A DNA stretch of 62,742 bases from Akkermansia muciniphila (GCA_945883495.1 CAMCXS010000029.1:1-62742); one strand, 5' to 3'; shown: positions 51,876-60,457, numbered from the stretch's first letter. Notes: generated by a model not told the origin, from the sequence alone. Translations and numbers: made by a program.

Positions 51876-53101
51876 TTCACGTGCCGTCCTGCGGCCAAGC
51901 CACCGCCCCGGCCAGCCAGGATGACAGGCAAATCCTCGTGGCTGTGGGAGTTGCCATCGCTGTGCCCTCCTCCAAAAACGATCATGGACCGGTCCAGCAA
52001 GGTGCCCGGCCCCTCCTTCACGCTCTGTAACTTGGAGAGAAAGTAGGCGAATTGCTCGGCGTAGAATTGATCGATCTTGCGGAGCTTTTCGATCTTCGCC
52101 GCATCGTTTCCGTGGTGGGAAAGGTAGTGATGCCCATCCGGGACGCCGGCTTCGGCAAAGCTCCGGTTGCTGCCATCGTGCGCCACGAGAAACGTCGCGA
52201 TCCGGGTCGAACCAGTCTGGAAAGCCAAGGCCATCAGGTCATACATCATGCGGACATGCGCCTGGAAGGAATCCGGAATCCCCGTGGGTGCTTCCGCTTC
52301 GGGCAGTGTTTGAGAGAAGCGTTCCGCGTTTTCGATCTTCCGTTCCAATTCGCGAACGCCAGTGAGGTACTCGTCGAGCTTGCCCCGGTCTTCGGAACCG
52401 AGCTTGGTCTGAAGCTTCTTCGCGTCCTCAGCAACAAAATCGAGGATGCTTTTGTGGTAAATCAACCGTTGCTGACGCGCCTCCCGGCTTTCGCCCAGCA
52501 CCCCACCACCAAAGAGCTTTTCAAACACAACACGGGGATCGACTTCCGGAGGAAGCGGCAACGACGGGGTGCGCCAGGAGAAATTAAACTGGTAGGCGCA
52601 GCTGTAGCCGGAATCGCATCGGCCCGCCTTGCGGCTCAGGTCGCAGCCAAGTTCAAGGGAATCCAAACGCGAACTGCCCTTGATGCGAGCGGCGGCAAGC
52701 TGATCGACGCTGATCCCCACCTCAATGTCGTTTCCAGCGGTCTTTTTGGCCTGGCACCCGGTGAGAAAAGTGGCGTTGGCCCGGGCATGATCCCCGCCGC
52801 CGTCGCCATTTGGATCCGCCTTGCGGTGCTCCAATCCGCTCAGGACCTGCAACGAGTCGCGGAACGGGCGAAGCGGTTCGAGGGTGCCCCGGAGTTCGAA
52901 TGCACTCCCCTCGCCCTTGGGCTTCCAGCGGTCCATCACCACGCCATTGGGCAGGTAAACGAATCCAAGACAAGGAGGAGGCGAGGCTGGGGCGGCCGAA
53001 AGAGGTTGCATGGCTTCGAGCCACGGCAGCGCCAACGAGGCCCCAGCGCCGCGCAGAAGGGTGCGGCGAGAGATTGGTTGCAACCTGCGGACGAAGGACA
53101 T
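51770..53101 (-). CDS. DUF1552 domain protein, Tat-exported
   Basis: The ATG at 53101 gives a twin-arginine signal (QPISRRTLLRGAGASLALPWLEAMQPLSAA). The 443-residue protein matches the DUF1552 pattern: PPCLGFVYLPNGVVMDRWKPKGEG, LQVLSGLEHRKADPNGDGGGDHARANATFLTG, SVDQLAAARI, MYDLMALAFQTGSTRIATFLVAHDGSNRS, and the end NLYVSLLDRFGVKVDRVGDSTGPL. Family members are usually encoded next to a DUF1592/DUF1588 protein in planctomycetes and verrucomicrobia; none is adjacent here. Function unknown. Confidence 0.93.
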   Translation of the reverse strand: MSFVRRLQPISRRTLLRGAGASLALPWLEAMQPLSAAPASPPPCLGFVYLPNGVVMDRWKPKGEGSAFELRGTLEPLRPFRDSLQVLSGLEHRKADPNGDGGGDHARANATFLTGCQAKKTAGNDIEVGISVDQLAAARIKGSSRLDSLELGCDLSRKAGRCDSGYSCAYQFNFSWRTPSLPLPPEVDPRVVFEKLFGGGVLGESREARQQRLIYHKSILDFVAEDAKKLQTKLGSEDRGKLDEYLTGVRELERKIENAERFSQTLPEAEAPTGIPDSFQAHVRMMYDLMALAFQTGSTRIATFLVAHDGSNRSFAEAGVPDGHHYLSHHGNDAAKIEKLRKIDQFYAEQFAYFLSKLQSVKEGPGTLLDRSMIVFGGGHSDGNSHSHEDLPVILAGRGGGLAAGRHVNHRGKPMTNLYVSLLDRFGVKVDRVGDSTGPLADV

Positions 53102-53285
53102 CCCCAGGTTCGACAGCGACGGGGCGAGAGTGTTCACAGGCCGGGAAGCGACCGAGGGAAAACACAGGCCGACTTGAGGAGAAAGGAATTGCCAGCTAAG
53201 GGCAAACTGGGCTACAAAAGGAAGGTGTAACCCGCGAAATTCGGGAGAAACCTTTTTCCAGCCGGATAACGACCATCAATTTACC

Positions 53286-54707
53286 GTGACAGATCAGCCA
53301 TCCAAGCCTCAGGGATCCGAAGTTATCACCGAAGCTGAATTGCCCGAAAAGCTTCGCACCCTGTGGAGCAAGGGACTAGCCGCCCTTGATGTGAACAATT
53401 TCGATTACACCATCAGCCTGCTCCAGGCGGTGCTCAAGGAAGAGCCTAAGTTCCTGGATGGCCGCAAGCGCCTCCGTGAGGCCGCCGTGCGCAAGAAGGA
53501 CGGTGAGAGCAAGCGGTTCGGGATCTCCAAGAGTGGCGGGATCAGCGCGATGAAGCTGCAGCCGATGGTAAAAAGCAATCCGCACGCCGCCATTGTGCAG
53601 CTGGAGAAGGAAGTGCTCGCCACGGAGCCCCACAACCCACAGGGCAATCAGCTCCTCTTCGAAGCCGCCACTCGGGCCGAAATGCCGATGACCGCCGGAT
53701 TCGCCCTGGAAACGTTGGTCAAGGGCAATCCCGAGAACACTAAGTACATGCACCAGCTGGGTGACTTCTACATGGAGCACCATTTCTACGATCAGGCCGC
53801 GCAAGTCTTCGGCCAGATCCTCCAGCGCGACCCGACCGATCTCCAGGCCAACCAGAAGGAAAAGAACGCCGCCGCTCGTTCATCGATGGCCAAGCAGAAT
53901 TACGGCGGAGACGATTTCCGTAAAAATCTGCGCAACGCCGGAGAGGCTGCCAAGCTGGAACAAGAAAACCGCACCGGGATGACGGCCGAGCAGCTCTCGG
54001 ACCGGATTGCCCAACTGCAGGCGAAATACGCCGAGAACCAGAATGACTTCGCCACCGTCAAGGCACTCGCCGGCCTCTACGAAGAATCTGAAGACTACGA
54101 TCAGGCCATCAGCTTCTATGCTTGGGCACACCAGCTCAGTAACAGCGACGCCACCCTGGAACGCAAAATCCTCGAGGTCCAAGAACTTCAGCGCGCTCAG
54201 AAGCTCAAGGAATTCGAAGCTTGGCTCGGCGCCAATGAAGGGCACGAAGATTACGATGCGGTGAAGGCGGACTATCTCGCTTTTAAGCGCCAGCGCTCCG
54301 AGTCCCAAATCCAAGAGTTCGCGGACCAAGTCGAGCGCAACCCCACGGACAACGCTCTCCGTTTCAAGTACGGACAGGCGCTTTTCGAGGCGGAGATGCT
54401 CAAGGAAGCCATTCCCCAACTGCAACGCGCCCAGCAAAGCCCGAACCTGCGCATCAAGGCAATGCTCATGCTCGGCAAGTGCTACGATGGCCGCGGCATG
54501 TTCGACTTGGCTGTCGATCAGTTGCAACGCGCTGCGGGAGAACTTCAGGTGATGGACGAGACCAAGAAGGAATTGCTCTACACCCTCGGCTTGGTTCAGC
54601 TCAAAATGAACAACAAGGAAGCCGCCATGGAGAGCATGAAGCAGATCTACGCGGTCGATTACGGCTATCGCGACGTCGCCGAACGGGTCGAAAGCTCCTA
54701 CAGCTAA
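53286..54707 (+). CDS. Tetratricopeptide-repeat protein
   Basis: The start is a GTG without a clear ribosome-binding site. The 473-residue protein lacks a signal peptide and is almost all helical. TPR-like pairs are visible at about residues 25-60 (LWSKGLAALDVNNFDYTISLLQAVLKEEP), 145-190 (YMHQLGDFYMEHHFYDQAAQVFGQILQRDP), 255-290 (ALAGLYEESEDYDQAISFYAWAHQL) and 350-470 (ALRFKYGQALFEAEMLKEAIPQLQRAQ; AMLMLGKCYDGRGMFDLAVDQLQRA; LLYTLGLVQLKMNNKEAAMESMKQI). The middle part around 300-345 may be a coiled coil. It probably acts as a cytoplasmic scaffold; no partner is apparent. Confidence 0.85.
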   Translation: MTDQPSKPQGSEVITEAELPEKLRTLWSKGLAALDVNNFDYTISLLQAVLKEEPKFLDGRKRLREAAVRKKDGESKRFGISKSGGISAMKLQPMVKSNPHAAIVQLEKEVLATEPHNPQGNQLLFEAATRAEMPMTAGFALETLVKGNPENTKYMHQLGDFYMEHHFYDQAAQVFGQILQRDPTDLQANQKEKNAAARSSMAKQNYGGDDFRKNLRNAGEAAKLEQENRTGMTAEQLSDRIAQLQAKYAENQNDFATVKALAGLYEESEDYDQAISFYAWAHQLSNSDATLERKILEVQELQRAQKLKEFEAWLGANEGHEDYDAVKADYLAFKRQRSESQIQEFADQVERNPTDNALRFKYGQALFEAEMLKEAIPQLQRAQQSPNLRIKAMLMLGKCYDGRGMFDLAVDQLQRAAGELQVMDETKKELLYTLGLVQLKMNNKEAAMESMKQIYAVDYGYRDVAERVESSYS

Positions 54708-54710
54708 GTC

Positions 54711-54724
54711 GCCCGCCTGCGGGC
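54711..54724. terminator. Small GC-rich hairpin after the TPR gene
   Basis: A GCCCGC/GCGGGC inverted repeat lies 3 bp after the stop codon at 54707, without a T run. It may be a weak terminator between the TPR gene and rex. Confidence 0.3.
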
Positions 54725-54790
54725 CATCCCGTAAACCTCCCCCCTCCAGTCCTCGCCTGCCTCGCTCACGATTGCGTTTTGCAGGTTTCA

Positions 54791-54804
54791 TGTGAATTTT
54801 CACA
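54791..54804. promoter_or_regulatory. Candidate Rex operator just before the rex start
   Basis: The sequence tgtgaattttcaca consists of the half-sites TGTGAA and TTCACA, which match the core of Rex-binding sites (consensus TTGTGAAnnnnTTCACAA). The spacer is 2 bp instead of about 4. It ends 1 bp before the rex GTG, so binding would block initiation or translation-proximal transcription. Confidence 0.5.
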
Positions 54805-54805
54805 A

Positions 54806-55423
54806 GTGACCAAAGAGCCTCCGCGGAAAACCATCTACCGGCTTTCCATTTACCAGCGCTGCCTCGGTAAGTTGCGTGGGAATGATGTGGAAACCGTCTC
54901 CTCAGAGGCACTGGCCAAGGCTGCCGGGGTCAAGCCAACGCAGCTGCGCAAAGACTTGGCGTACTTCGGTCAATTCGGGACCCGAGGCCTGGGCTACAAC
55001 GTCGCCATGCTCTCCAGCTTTCTCGACGAAGTGCTCGGCACCACAAGGCTCCAACCCGTCATCCTTATCGGCGTCGGCAACCTCGGCGCCGCCCTTCTTC
55101 GTTACGACGGCTTCCAAAAGGAGGGTTTTGAAATCACGGCCGCGTTCGATCTCGCTCCGGACATTGCCAACACCCGCAACGTCCCCTTCCGCATCCGCCC
55201 CGCTCAGGAAATGGCGGCCTACGTCCGCGAGCAGCATGTGAAAATGGCCATTCTCGCGATTCCTTCCACTTCCGCGCAAGCGGTCGTCAACGAAGCTGTC
55301 GATGCCGGAATTCAGGCCATCCTCAACTTCTCTCCCACGGTCCTCCAAGTCCCGGGTCACGTCATCGTGAACAGCGTGGACCTGGCCGTCGAGCTGGAGA
55401 ACCTCAGTTATTTCATCCGCTGA
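54806..55423 (+). CDS. rex: Redox-sensing transcriptional repressor Rex
   Basis: Rex senses the NADH/NAD+ ratio. The GTG at 54806 gives a 205-residue protein, the normal length. The N-terminal winged helix (about residues 1-75) shows TIYRLSIYQRCL, VSSEALAKAAGVKPTQLRKDLAYFGQFGTRGLGYNV, the standard Rex DNA-binding region. The Rossmann fold follows with VILIGVGNLGAALLRY (about 90-105), FDLAPDIANT, KMAILAIPSTSAQAVVNEAVDAGIQAILNFSP and VNSVDLAVELENLSYFI. The TPR gene ends 98 bp upstream. A palindrome resembling a Rex site overlaps the start region, suggesting autoregulation. Targets elsewhere are usually fermentative and respiratory genes. Confidence 0.96.
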   Translation: MTKEPPRKTIYRLSIYQRCLGKLRGNDVETVSSEALAKAAGVKPTQLRKDLAYFGQFGTRGLGYNVAMLSSFLDEVLGTTRLQPVILIGVGNLGAALLRYDGFQKEGFEITAAFDLAPDIANTRNVPFRIRPAQEMAAYVREQHVKMAILAIPSTSAQAVVNEAVDAGIQAILNFSPTVLQVPGHVIVNSVDLAVELENLSYFIR

Positions 55424-55437
55424 GGCGAATCTCCGCA

Positions 55438-55459
55438 GGGTGGACATTTCTGTCTGCCC
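55438..55459. terminator. Hairpin between convergent rex and M23 peptidase genes
   Basis: A 9-bp stem (gggtggaca with tgtctgccc, two G-T wobbles) and a 4-nt loop (tttc) lies 15 bp after the rex stop. It is followed by no long T run. Its place between convergent genes makes a transcription stop plausible. Confidence 0.4.
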
Positions 55460-55517
55460 TAAGCATTATCGATGCCCACACGGGACAGGCACGGATGCCT
55501 ATCCTCCCCAAGGGCGC

Positions 55518-56615
55518 TCACTGCTTCCCGAAGTTTCTCCGGCGGGCGGCGGCGGACTTCACCGGAGAGGACGCTTCCTCGTCCCTGTCCCGGGATGGTT
55601 TGCGGCTGCGTCGATCCCGTTCCGGACGGCCGCCCCCCCCGAAGAGCGGGCGATGTTCCGCTTTCTCGAAATCGCGGTCTTCGTTCCGCGAACGCTTCAC
55701 CGGGGAGGCCAGCTCATCGACGACCTTGGGCGACTTCTTGGCGCGAGTGAAGAGCGCGAGCTCAGCCTTTGAGGCTTCACGCGAGTCCCTGGCCGTCACC
55801 AGCATGGGTTTGGAAACTGGTGGAACGGTCTCTGGACGATGCCGTGCGTCTTCGATTGGAGCCGGCTTTTGCTCCACGACAGGAGATAATTCAACGGAAG
55901 TCACACTGGCCACGGTGACTGGTTCAGGCTGAGTGACGGGCTCTTTCTCTTTCGGAGTCGGCTCCGCGGAAGCCAGACGCAGCCGGGGATCGACGCGGGT
56001 CCCTGGACGATGGCGGGCAATGAACTGATCCGGCCGATGGTAGTTGCTCAAACCCTTCGAGAAATTCCAGGCCGCAATGCCGATGTCAGTATTGCTCCGA
56101 ATCTCCAGGTGCAGGTGGGCCAAATACATCCCGTTGTTGTTCCCGATCTGCGCGATCTGCTGCCCGCGGCGCACTGAATCCCCTATCGACACGCGCCGGT
56201 TGATGACGTGCCCGTAGAGGGAGTCGACCTTCCGGACGATCCCGTCCACTTCGCGGTATTTGTGCCGGACGATGATGACTTGGCCCCAGTTCGAGCCGAA
56301 ATTTTCCGAGTAAACGACCACGCCATCCGCGATCGAGTAAATCGGGTCACCGTAATCCGAGTTTCCGCCACCAACGCCGTTCCAGTCATCCCCGAGGTGG
56401 CCGAAGGGAGTCATCTTGCGAGCCATGTAGTAACCGGCGGCGCTGCCATTCTTGCCCACAGGAAAATCGAATCCATCGGCGATCCGGTCTGGCACATACT
56501 CGGCCGTGTAGGTGCGGGAGCTTGCGTCAACGCCTTGCGGCCACACGATCCAAATAGCGATACCCAAAACGACAAAGATCGACAGGACGCGAAGCAAAGA
56601 TAACGGATTCCTCAT
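55518..56615 (-). CDS. M23-family metallopeptidase, membrane-anchored
   Basis: The ATG at 56615 gives a short cytoplasmic start and one membrane helix or signal (LLRVLSIFVVLGIAIWIVWP). The M23 domain (about residues 45-210) holds zinc ligands in GHLGDDWNG (His and Asp) and AHLHLEIRS (HLH), with VVVYSENFGSNWGQVIIVRHKY and YGHVINRRVSIGDSVRRGQQIAQIGNNNG in between. The last 150 residues are Pro-rich, then strongly basic and Arg-rich (for example RPERDRRSRKPSRDRDEEA), unusual for this family. The protein probably cuts cell-wall peptides or acts as a LytM-type activator. It stands alone, with cysN ending 164 bp upstream. Confidence 0.9.
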   Translation of the reverse strand: MRNPLSLLRVLSIFVVLGIAIWIVWPQGVDASSRTYTAEYVPDRIADGFDFPVGKNGSAAGYYMARKMTPFGHLGDDWNGVGGGNSDYGDPIYSIADGVVVYSENFGSNWGQVIIVRHKYREVDGIVRKVDSLYGHVINRRVSIGDSVRRGQQIAQIGNNNGMYLAHLHLEIRSNTDIGIAAWNFSKGLSNYHRPDQFIARHRPGTRVDPRLRLASAEPTPKEKEPVTQPEPVTVASVTSVELSPVVEQKPAPIEDARHRPETVPPVSKPMLVTARDSREASKAELALFTRAKKSPKVVDELASPVKRSRNEDRDFEKAEHRPLFGGGGRPERDRRSRKPSRDRDEEASSPVKSAAARRRNFGKQ

Positions 56616-56763
56616 TGTGTAAAGGTTAGACACCTGGTACCCGGGACCAGATGCAAACAATTGAATCCGGGTTCCCAAGGAACCAAGCACCGCCCTTTTA
56701 CAGCGCCCCTAAATGAAGCGCAACAATTTTTTCAATTACCAGAATCCAATAAAAACAAATCTA

Positions 56764-56778
56764 GAATTCTCGGAACTC
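56764..56778 (-). terminator. Possible terminator of the cys operon
   Basis: Immediately after the cysN stop on the minus strand, a 6-bp stem (gagttc/gaattc, one wobble) with a 3-nt loop is followed by a T-rich stretch (56758-56749). Confidence 0.4.
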
Positions 56779-58053
56779 TTAGAGAATCATCCCCGCTGCA
56801 ACCGTCTCATTGGAACCAGCATCGATCAAAATGAAGCTCCCGGTGTTCCGGTTCCGGCGGTAACTGTCGAAGAACAACGGTGAGGAAGTGCGCAAGGAAA
56901 TGCGGCCAATCTCGTTGAGGCTGAAGTTAGGATCTCCCTCGATCTTGTGGAGGTTGTTGATATTGACCTTGTAACGCACCTCCTGAACTACCGCCTTCAC
57001 CTCCTTGGTCGTGTGACGGAGGACGTACTTGCCCTTAGGATGCAATTTGGTGGAATCACTAAACCAGCAAATCATGGCGTCAATGTCCTGAGAGACATGA
57101 GGTTGATTGTGCGGTTTCACGATCATGTCGCCCCGGCTGATGTCGATCTCGTCCTCAAGTGTCAGAGTCACGGAGAGCGGCGCAAAGACCTCTTCAAGCG
57201 GTCCTTCATAAGTCACCACTTCTTTGACTTTCGTACTGAAACCGGAGGGAAGAATGGTGACGTCATCTCCCTTCTTGAAGACGCCACCGGCAACGCGTCC
57301 GGCATAGCCCCGGAAATCGTGGTACTTGTCGCTTTGCGGACGGATGACCCACTGCACCGGAAAGCGCGGATCTACGTGATTTTCCTGCGCGCCGATATAG
57401 ACCGTCTCCAGGTGATACAGCAGCGGCGGCCCCATGTACCAGGGCATATTCTTGGACTTATCTACCACGTTGTCCCCATTCAGGGCGCTCATGGGGATAA
57501 ATGTAACCTCCACTAAATTCTCCAACCTGGAGGCAAATTGCTCAAAGTCGTGCTTGATCCGACGGAAGACGTCTTCCTGCCAATCCACCAAGTCCATTTT
57601 GTTCACCGCCACCACGATATGTTGGATTCGCAACAAGCTCGCGATAAAGGCATGGCGGCAAGTCTGCTCGATCACGCCATGGCGCGCGTCCACCAAGATA
57701 ATCGCCAAGTTCGCCGTGGAAGCTCCGGTCACCATGTTCCGGGTATATTGAATGTGCCCCGGTGTGTCCGCGATGATGAACTTCCGCCGCGGCGTCGCAA
57801 AGTAGCGATAGGCCACGTCAATCGTGATCCCCTGCTCCCTCTCCGCCCGCAATCCATCGGTCAGCAGCGCCAAATTGATGTTTTCGTCTCCACGCTGGAT
57901 GGAAGAACGCTCCACCGCCTCCAGCTGATCCTCAAAAATCGCCTTGGAATCGTAGAGCAGCCTCCCGATCAAAGTGCTTTTGCCGTCGTCAACGCTTCCC
58001 GCCGTGGTGAAGCGCAACAAATCCATATCCAAATATCCTTGGGTCTCGCTCAT
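56779..58053 (-). CDS. cysN: Sulfate adenylyltransferase subunit 1, GTPase CysN
   Basis: CysN drives ATP-sulfurylase (with CysD) by GTP hydrolysis, forming adenylyl sulfate. The 424-residue GTPase has G1 GSVDDGKST (about residues 19-27), G3 DTPGH (about 96-100) and G4 NKMD (about 150-153), with the family strings RHAFIASLLRIQHIVVAVNKMDLV and VQWVIRPQSDKYHDFRGYAGRVAGG. No APS-kinase domain is fused; cysC is a separate gene here. It is the last gene of the operon, 12 bp after cysD. Confidence 0.96.
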   Translation of the reverse strand: MSETQGYLDMDLLRFTTAGSVDDGKSTLIGRLLYDSKAIFEDQLEAVERSSIQRGDENINLALLTDGLRAEREQGITIDVAYRYFATPRRKFIIADTPGHIQYTRNMVTGASTANLAIILVDARHGVIEQTCRHAFIASLLRIQHIVVAVNKMDLVDWQEDVFRRIKHDFEQFASRLENLVEVTFIPMSALNGDNVVDKSKNMPWYMGPPLLYHLETVYIGAQENHVDPRFPVQWVIRPQSDKYHDFRGYAGRVAGGVFKKGDDVTILPSGFSTKVKEVVTYEGPLEEVFAPLSVTLTLEDEIDISRGDMIVKPHNQPHVSQDIDAMICWFSDSTKLHPKGKYVLRHTTKEVKAVVQEVRYKVNINNLHKIEGDPNFSLNEIGRISLRTSSPLFFDSYRRNRNTGSFILIDAGSNETVAAGMIL

Positions 58054-58065
58054 GCTCCCTGCGTA

Positions 58066-58971
58066 TTAGAAATAACCTTCCTTTTTCCGATCCTCCATCG
58101 CGGTCTCGGACCGGCGGTCGTCGGCACGCGTGCCCCGTTCCGTTTGTCGTGCCGCTGCAACTTCTTCGATAATCTTGTCCACAGTGTCAGCCCCGGAGAG
58201 CACCGCGCCGGTGCACGTCGCGTCCCCGATGGTGCGGAAGCGCACCTGAATTTTGCGCGGAGACTCTCCGTTCTGCAGCGTGATGAAATCCGTCATCGCC
58301 AGCAAAGTTCCAGCCCGGTCAAACACGTCGCGTTCGTGGGCGAAATAGAGAGACGGCAAAGGAATTTCTTCCTGCTTGATGTATTGCCACACGTCCATTT
58401 CCGTCCAGTTGCTCAACGGAAACACCCGGAAATGTTCCCCGTGATGTTTGCGGCCGTTGAAGATATTCCACAATTCCGGACGCTGGTTCTTCGGGTCCCA
58501 TTGGCCAAACTCATCGCGATGCGAGAAGAACCGCTCTTTGGCCCGGGCCTTCTCTTCATCCCGGCGGCCACCGCCCAACGCGGCGTCAAACCCATGTTCC
58601 TCGATGGTCTCGAGCAACGTCACCGTTTGCAACCGGTTGCGGCTTGCCGTCGGTCCTTTCTCCTCCACCGCCGTTCCCTTATCGATCGAGGCCTGCACGG
58701 AGCCCACCACCAGCCGGGCACCAACATCTTCGACGAACCAGTCCCGATAGGTCATCGTCTCCTCGAAATTGTGGCCCGTGTCGATATGCACCAGCGGGAA
58801 AGGCAAACGCGCGGGAAAGAACGCCTTGCGCGCCAAGTGCGCCATGACGATGGAATCCTTGCCGCCGGAGAAAAGCATTGCCGGTTTTTCAAACTGCGCG
58901 GCAGTCTCCCGGAGGACAAAAATCGCCTCGGCCTCCAACTGCTTCAGGTGCGTGGTGGTATAACTTTGCAT
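58066..58971 (-). CDS. cysD: Sulfate adenylyltransferase subunit 2, CysD
   Basis: CysD forms adenylyl sulfate from ATP and sulfate with CysN. The 301-residue protein carries the PP-loop SGGKDS (about residues 35-40) and the strings HIDTGHNFEETMTYRDWFV, FDAALGGGRRDEEKARAKERFFSHRDEFGQWDPKNQRPELWNIFN (arranged as usual for CysD) and FPLSNWTEMDVWQYIKQEEIPLPSLYFAH. The length is standard. It lies 15 bp after cysC. Confidence 0.97.
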   Translation of the reverse strand: MQSYTTTHLKQLEAEAIFVLRETAAQFEKPAMLFSGGKDSIVMAHLARKAFFPARLPFPLVHIDTGHNFEETMTYRDWFVEDVGARLVVGSVQASIDKGTAVEEKGPTASRNRLQTVTLLETIEEHGFDAALGGGRRDEEKARAKERFFSHRDEFGQWDPKNQRPELWNIFNGRKHHGEHFRVFPLSNWTEMDVWQYIKQEEIPLPSLYFAHERDVFDRAGTLLAMTDFITLQNGESPRKIQVRFRTIGDATCTGAVLSGADTVDKIIEEVAAARQTERGTRADDRRSETAMEDRKKEGYF

Positions 58972-58986
58972 TGTCGGACAAAAATT

Positions 58987-59592
58987 TCAGTTCGGCTGGA
59001 TGCGACGAATCACGTGTTGATAGAGAAGCTCGACGGCGTCTTCTACGGAGAGATGCTCGGTCGGGATGCGAAGATCCGGCGCCTCCGGCTCTTCAAACGC
59101 GGAGTCTTTGCCGGTGAATTGACTCACGCCGCCGCCCGCCGCTTTCGCATACAACCCCTTGGGATCGCGCTCCGCGCAGGCCGCAAAACTGGCTTCCACG
59201 TAAACTTCACAAAAATCTTCGGCCCCAACCACTTCCCGGGCCAGCTCCCGCAAATCGCGGCGCGGCGTAATAAAAGAGGTCAAGGTGACCACGCCCGCCT
59301 GCGCGAACAGCTTCGCCACTTCCGCGATGCGCCGGATATTCTCCGTGCGGTCTTCGTCGGAAAAACCAAGGTTCCGGTTCAACCCGCTCCGAATGTTATC
59401 TCCGTCGAGAATCTGGGTGAAAAATCCTTCGTCGGCCAAACGACGTTCCAGGGCGATGGCGATCGTCGATTTCCCCGAACCCGAAAGTCCGTAGAGCCAA
59501 ATCACAATCCCCCGTTGTCCCAGCCGCGCTTCCTTGACCTGACGCCCCAGCATCCGGTCGAACACCGGATGAATATTATCTCCTCCGCTCAT
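58987..59592 (-). CDS. cysC: Adenylyl-sulfate kinase CysC
   Basis: CysC phosphorylates APS to PAPS. The 201-residue protein has Walker A GLSGSGKST (about residues 34-42), the DGDNIRSGLNRNLGFSDEDRTENIRRIAEVAKLF segment that binds APS, and VVTLTSFITPRRDLRELAREV. It is a stand-alone kinase. The gene lies 9 bp after cysH and 15 bp before cysD. Confidence 0.96.
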   Translation of the reverse strand: MSGGDNIHPVFDRMLGRQVKEARLGQRGIVIWLYGLSGSGKSTIAIALERRLADEGFFTQILDGDNIRSGLNRNLGFSDEDRTENIRRIAEVAKLFAQAGVVTLTSFITPRRDLRELAREVVGAEDFCEVYVEASFAACAERDPKGLYAKAAGGGVSQFTGKDSAFEEPEAPDLRIPTEHLSVEDAVELLYQHVIRRIQPN

Positions 59593-59601
59593 CGCTGTGG
59601 C

Positions 59602-60423
59602 TCAGATCACAAAGTCCCCGGCCTCAGCCACTGATTTCGTCTCCTCGTGGAGACCGCACTCCCGCTTCAGCCCATGAAACCGCGCGAGGCTGGCGTCGTC
59701 GCCATCCGTGAGGCGATGCGATGTATGCCAATCTCCGATCGACGGATAGCCCTCATACCAGAGCGGATGATACGGCAAATTCTGCGCAGTCAGATAATCG
59801 AAGACATGCTTGTCGTTCCAATCGATGAGCGGGTGGAGGCGCAGAACGCCATTCTTCACCCCGAGCACCTCCATTTTATCCCGGTCCTCGCTCTGCCCGC
59901 GACGCACGCCGGAGATCCAAGCCTTGGCCTTGAGCTCGCGAACGGCCCGGTCCATCGGCTCCAGCTTGTTCATCTGGTTGTAGCGCGTGATCCCATCCAA
60001 GCCTTGCTCCCAAAGCTTGCCGTAACGGGCCTCCTGCCAAGCCGCACTCACCAGCGGCCGGTAGACCTTCAAATTCAGGGAAAGCCGCTGCGTCAGTTCA
60101 TCAATGAACTGATACGTCTCAGGAAAGAGATAGCCGGTATCCAGCAACACCACCGGAAGATCGGGGCGTTGCCGTGTCGCCATGTGCAGCAACACCGCCG
60201 ATTGCGCCCCAAAGCTCGACGTCAACACTGTCGAGGCCGGGAAATGGCGCAACACCCAGGCGATCCGTTCCTCGGCGGTGGCGCGGCTCAATTCCTTGAG
60301 CGCGGGAGCCAAGGCGATCTTGCCCTGGCTCTTGCTCGAAGCGGGAGCCTGCGCGGCGCGCTTGGTGGTCCCTTTGCGCGCCGCGACCTTCTTTTTCGCT
60401 GTCTTCCTGGTCGCCGTTGCCAT
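59602..60423 (-). CDS. cysH: PAPS reductase CysH with a basic N-terminal tail
   Basis: CysH reduces PAPS to sulfite using thioredoxin or glutaredoxin. The 273-residue protein has the PP-loop-like SSFGAQSAVLLHM, VLLDTGYLFPETYQF, the substrate strings SGVRRGQSEDR and LHPLIDWNDKHVFDYL, and the catalytic Cys in KRECGLHEE near the C-terminus. The paired cysteines of Fe-S APS reductases are missing, which favours PAPS as substrate and agrees with cysC next door. The first 35 residues are an unusual Lys/Ala-rich tail (TRKTAKKKVAARKGTTKRAA). It heads the cysHCDN operon, whose upstream region has an inverted repeat. Confidence 0.94.
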   Translation of the reverse strand: MATATRKTAKKKVAARKGTTKRAAQAPASSKSQGKIALAPALKELSRATAEERIAWVLRHFPASTVLTSSFGAQSAVLLHMATRQRPDLPVVLLDTGYLFPETYQFIDELTQRLSLNLKVYRPLVSAAWQEARYGKLWEQGLDGITRYNQMNKLEPMDRAVRELKAKAWISGVRRGQSEDRDKMEVLGVKNGVLRLHPLIDWNDKHVFDYLTAQNLPYHPLWYEGYPSIGDWHTSHRLTDGDDASLARFHGLKRECGLHEETKSVAEAGDFVI

Positions 60424-60429
60424 TCCCCT

Positions 60430-60457
60430 AATTCCCGATCAGTTTAGTATGGGAATT
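60430..60457. promoter_or_regulatory. Inverted repeat upstream of the cys operon
   Basis: AATTCCC (60430-60436) and GGGAATT (60451-60457) form a perfect 7-bp inverted repeat with a 14-bp spacer, centred about 20 bp upstream of the cysH start. The spacer holds a weak -10-like CATACT on the minus strand. The position suits a repressor or activator site for the sulfur genes; the regulator is unknown. Confidence 0.45.

Noticed and set aside
56634-56650. ctggt/accag inverted repeat before the M23 gene as an operator
   Set aside because: Only 5 bp per arm around a common ggtacc palindrome; likely chance.
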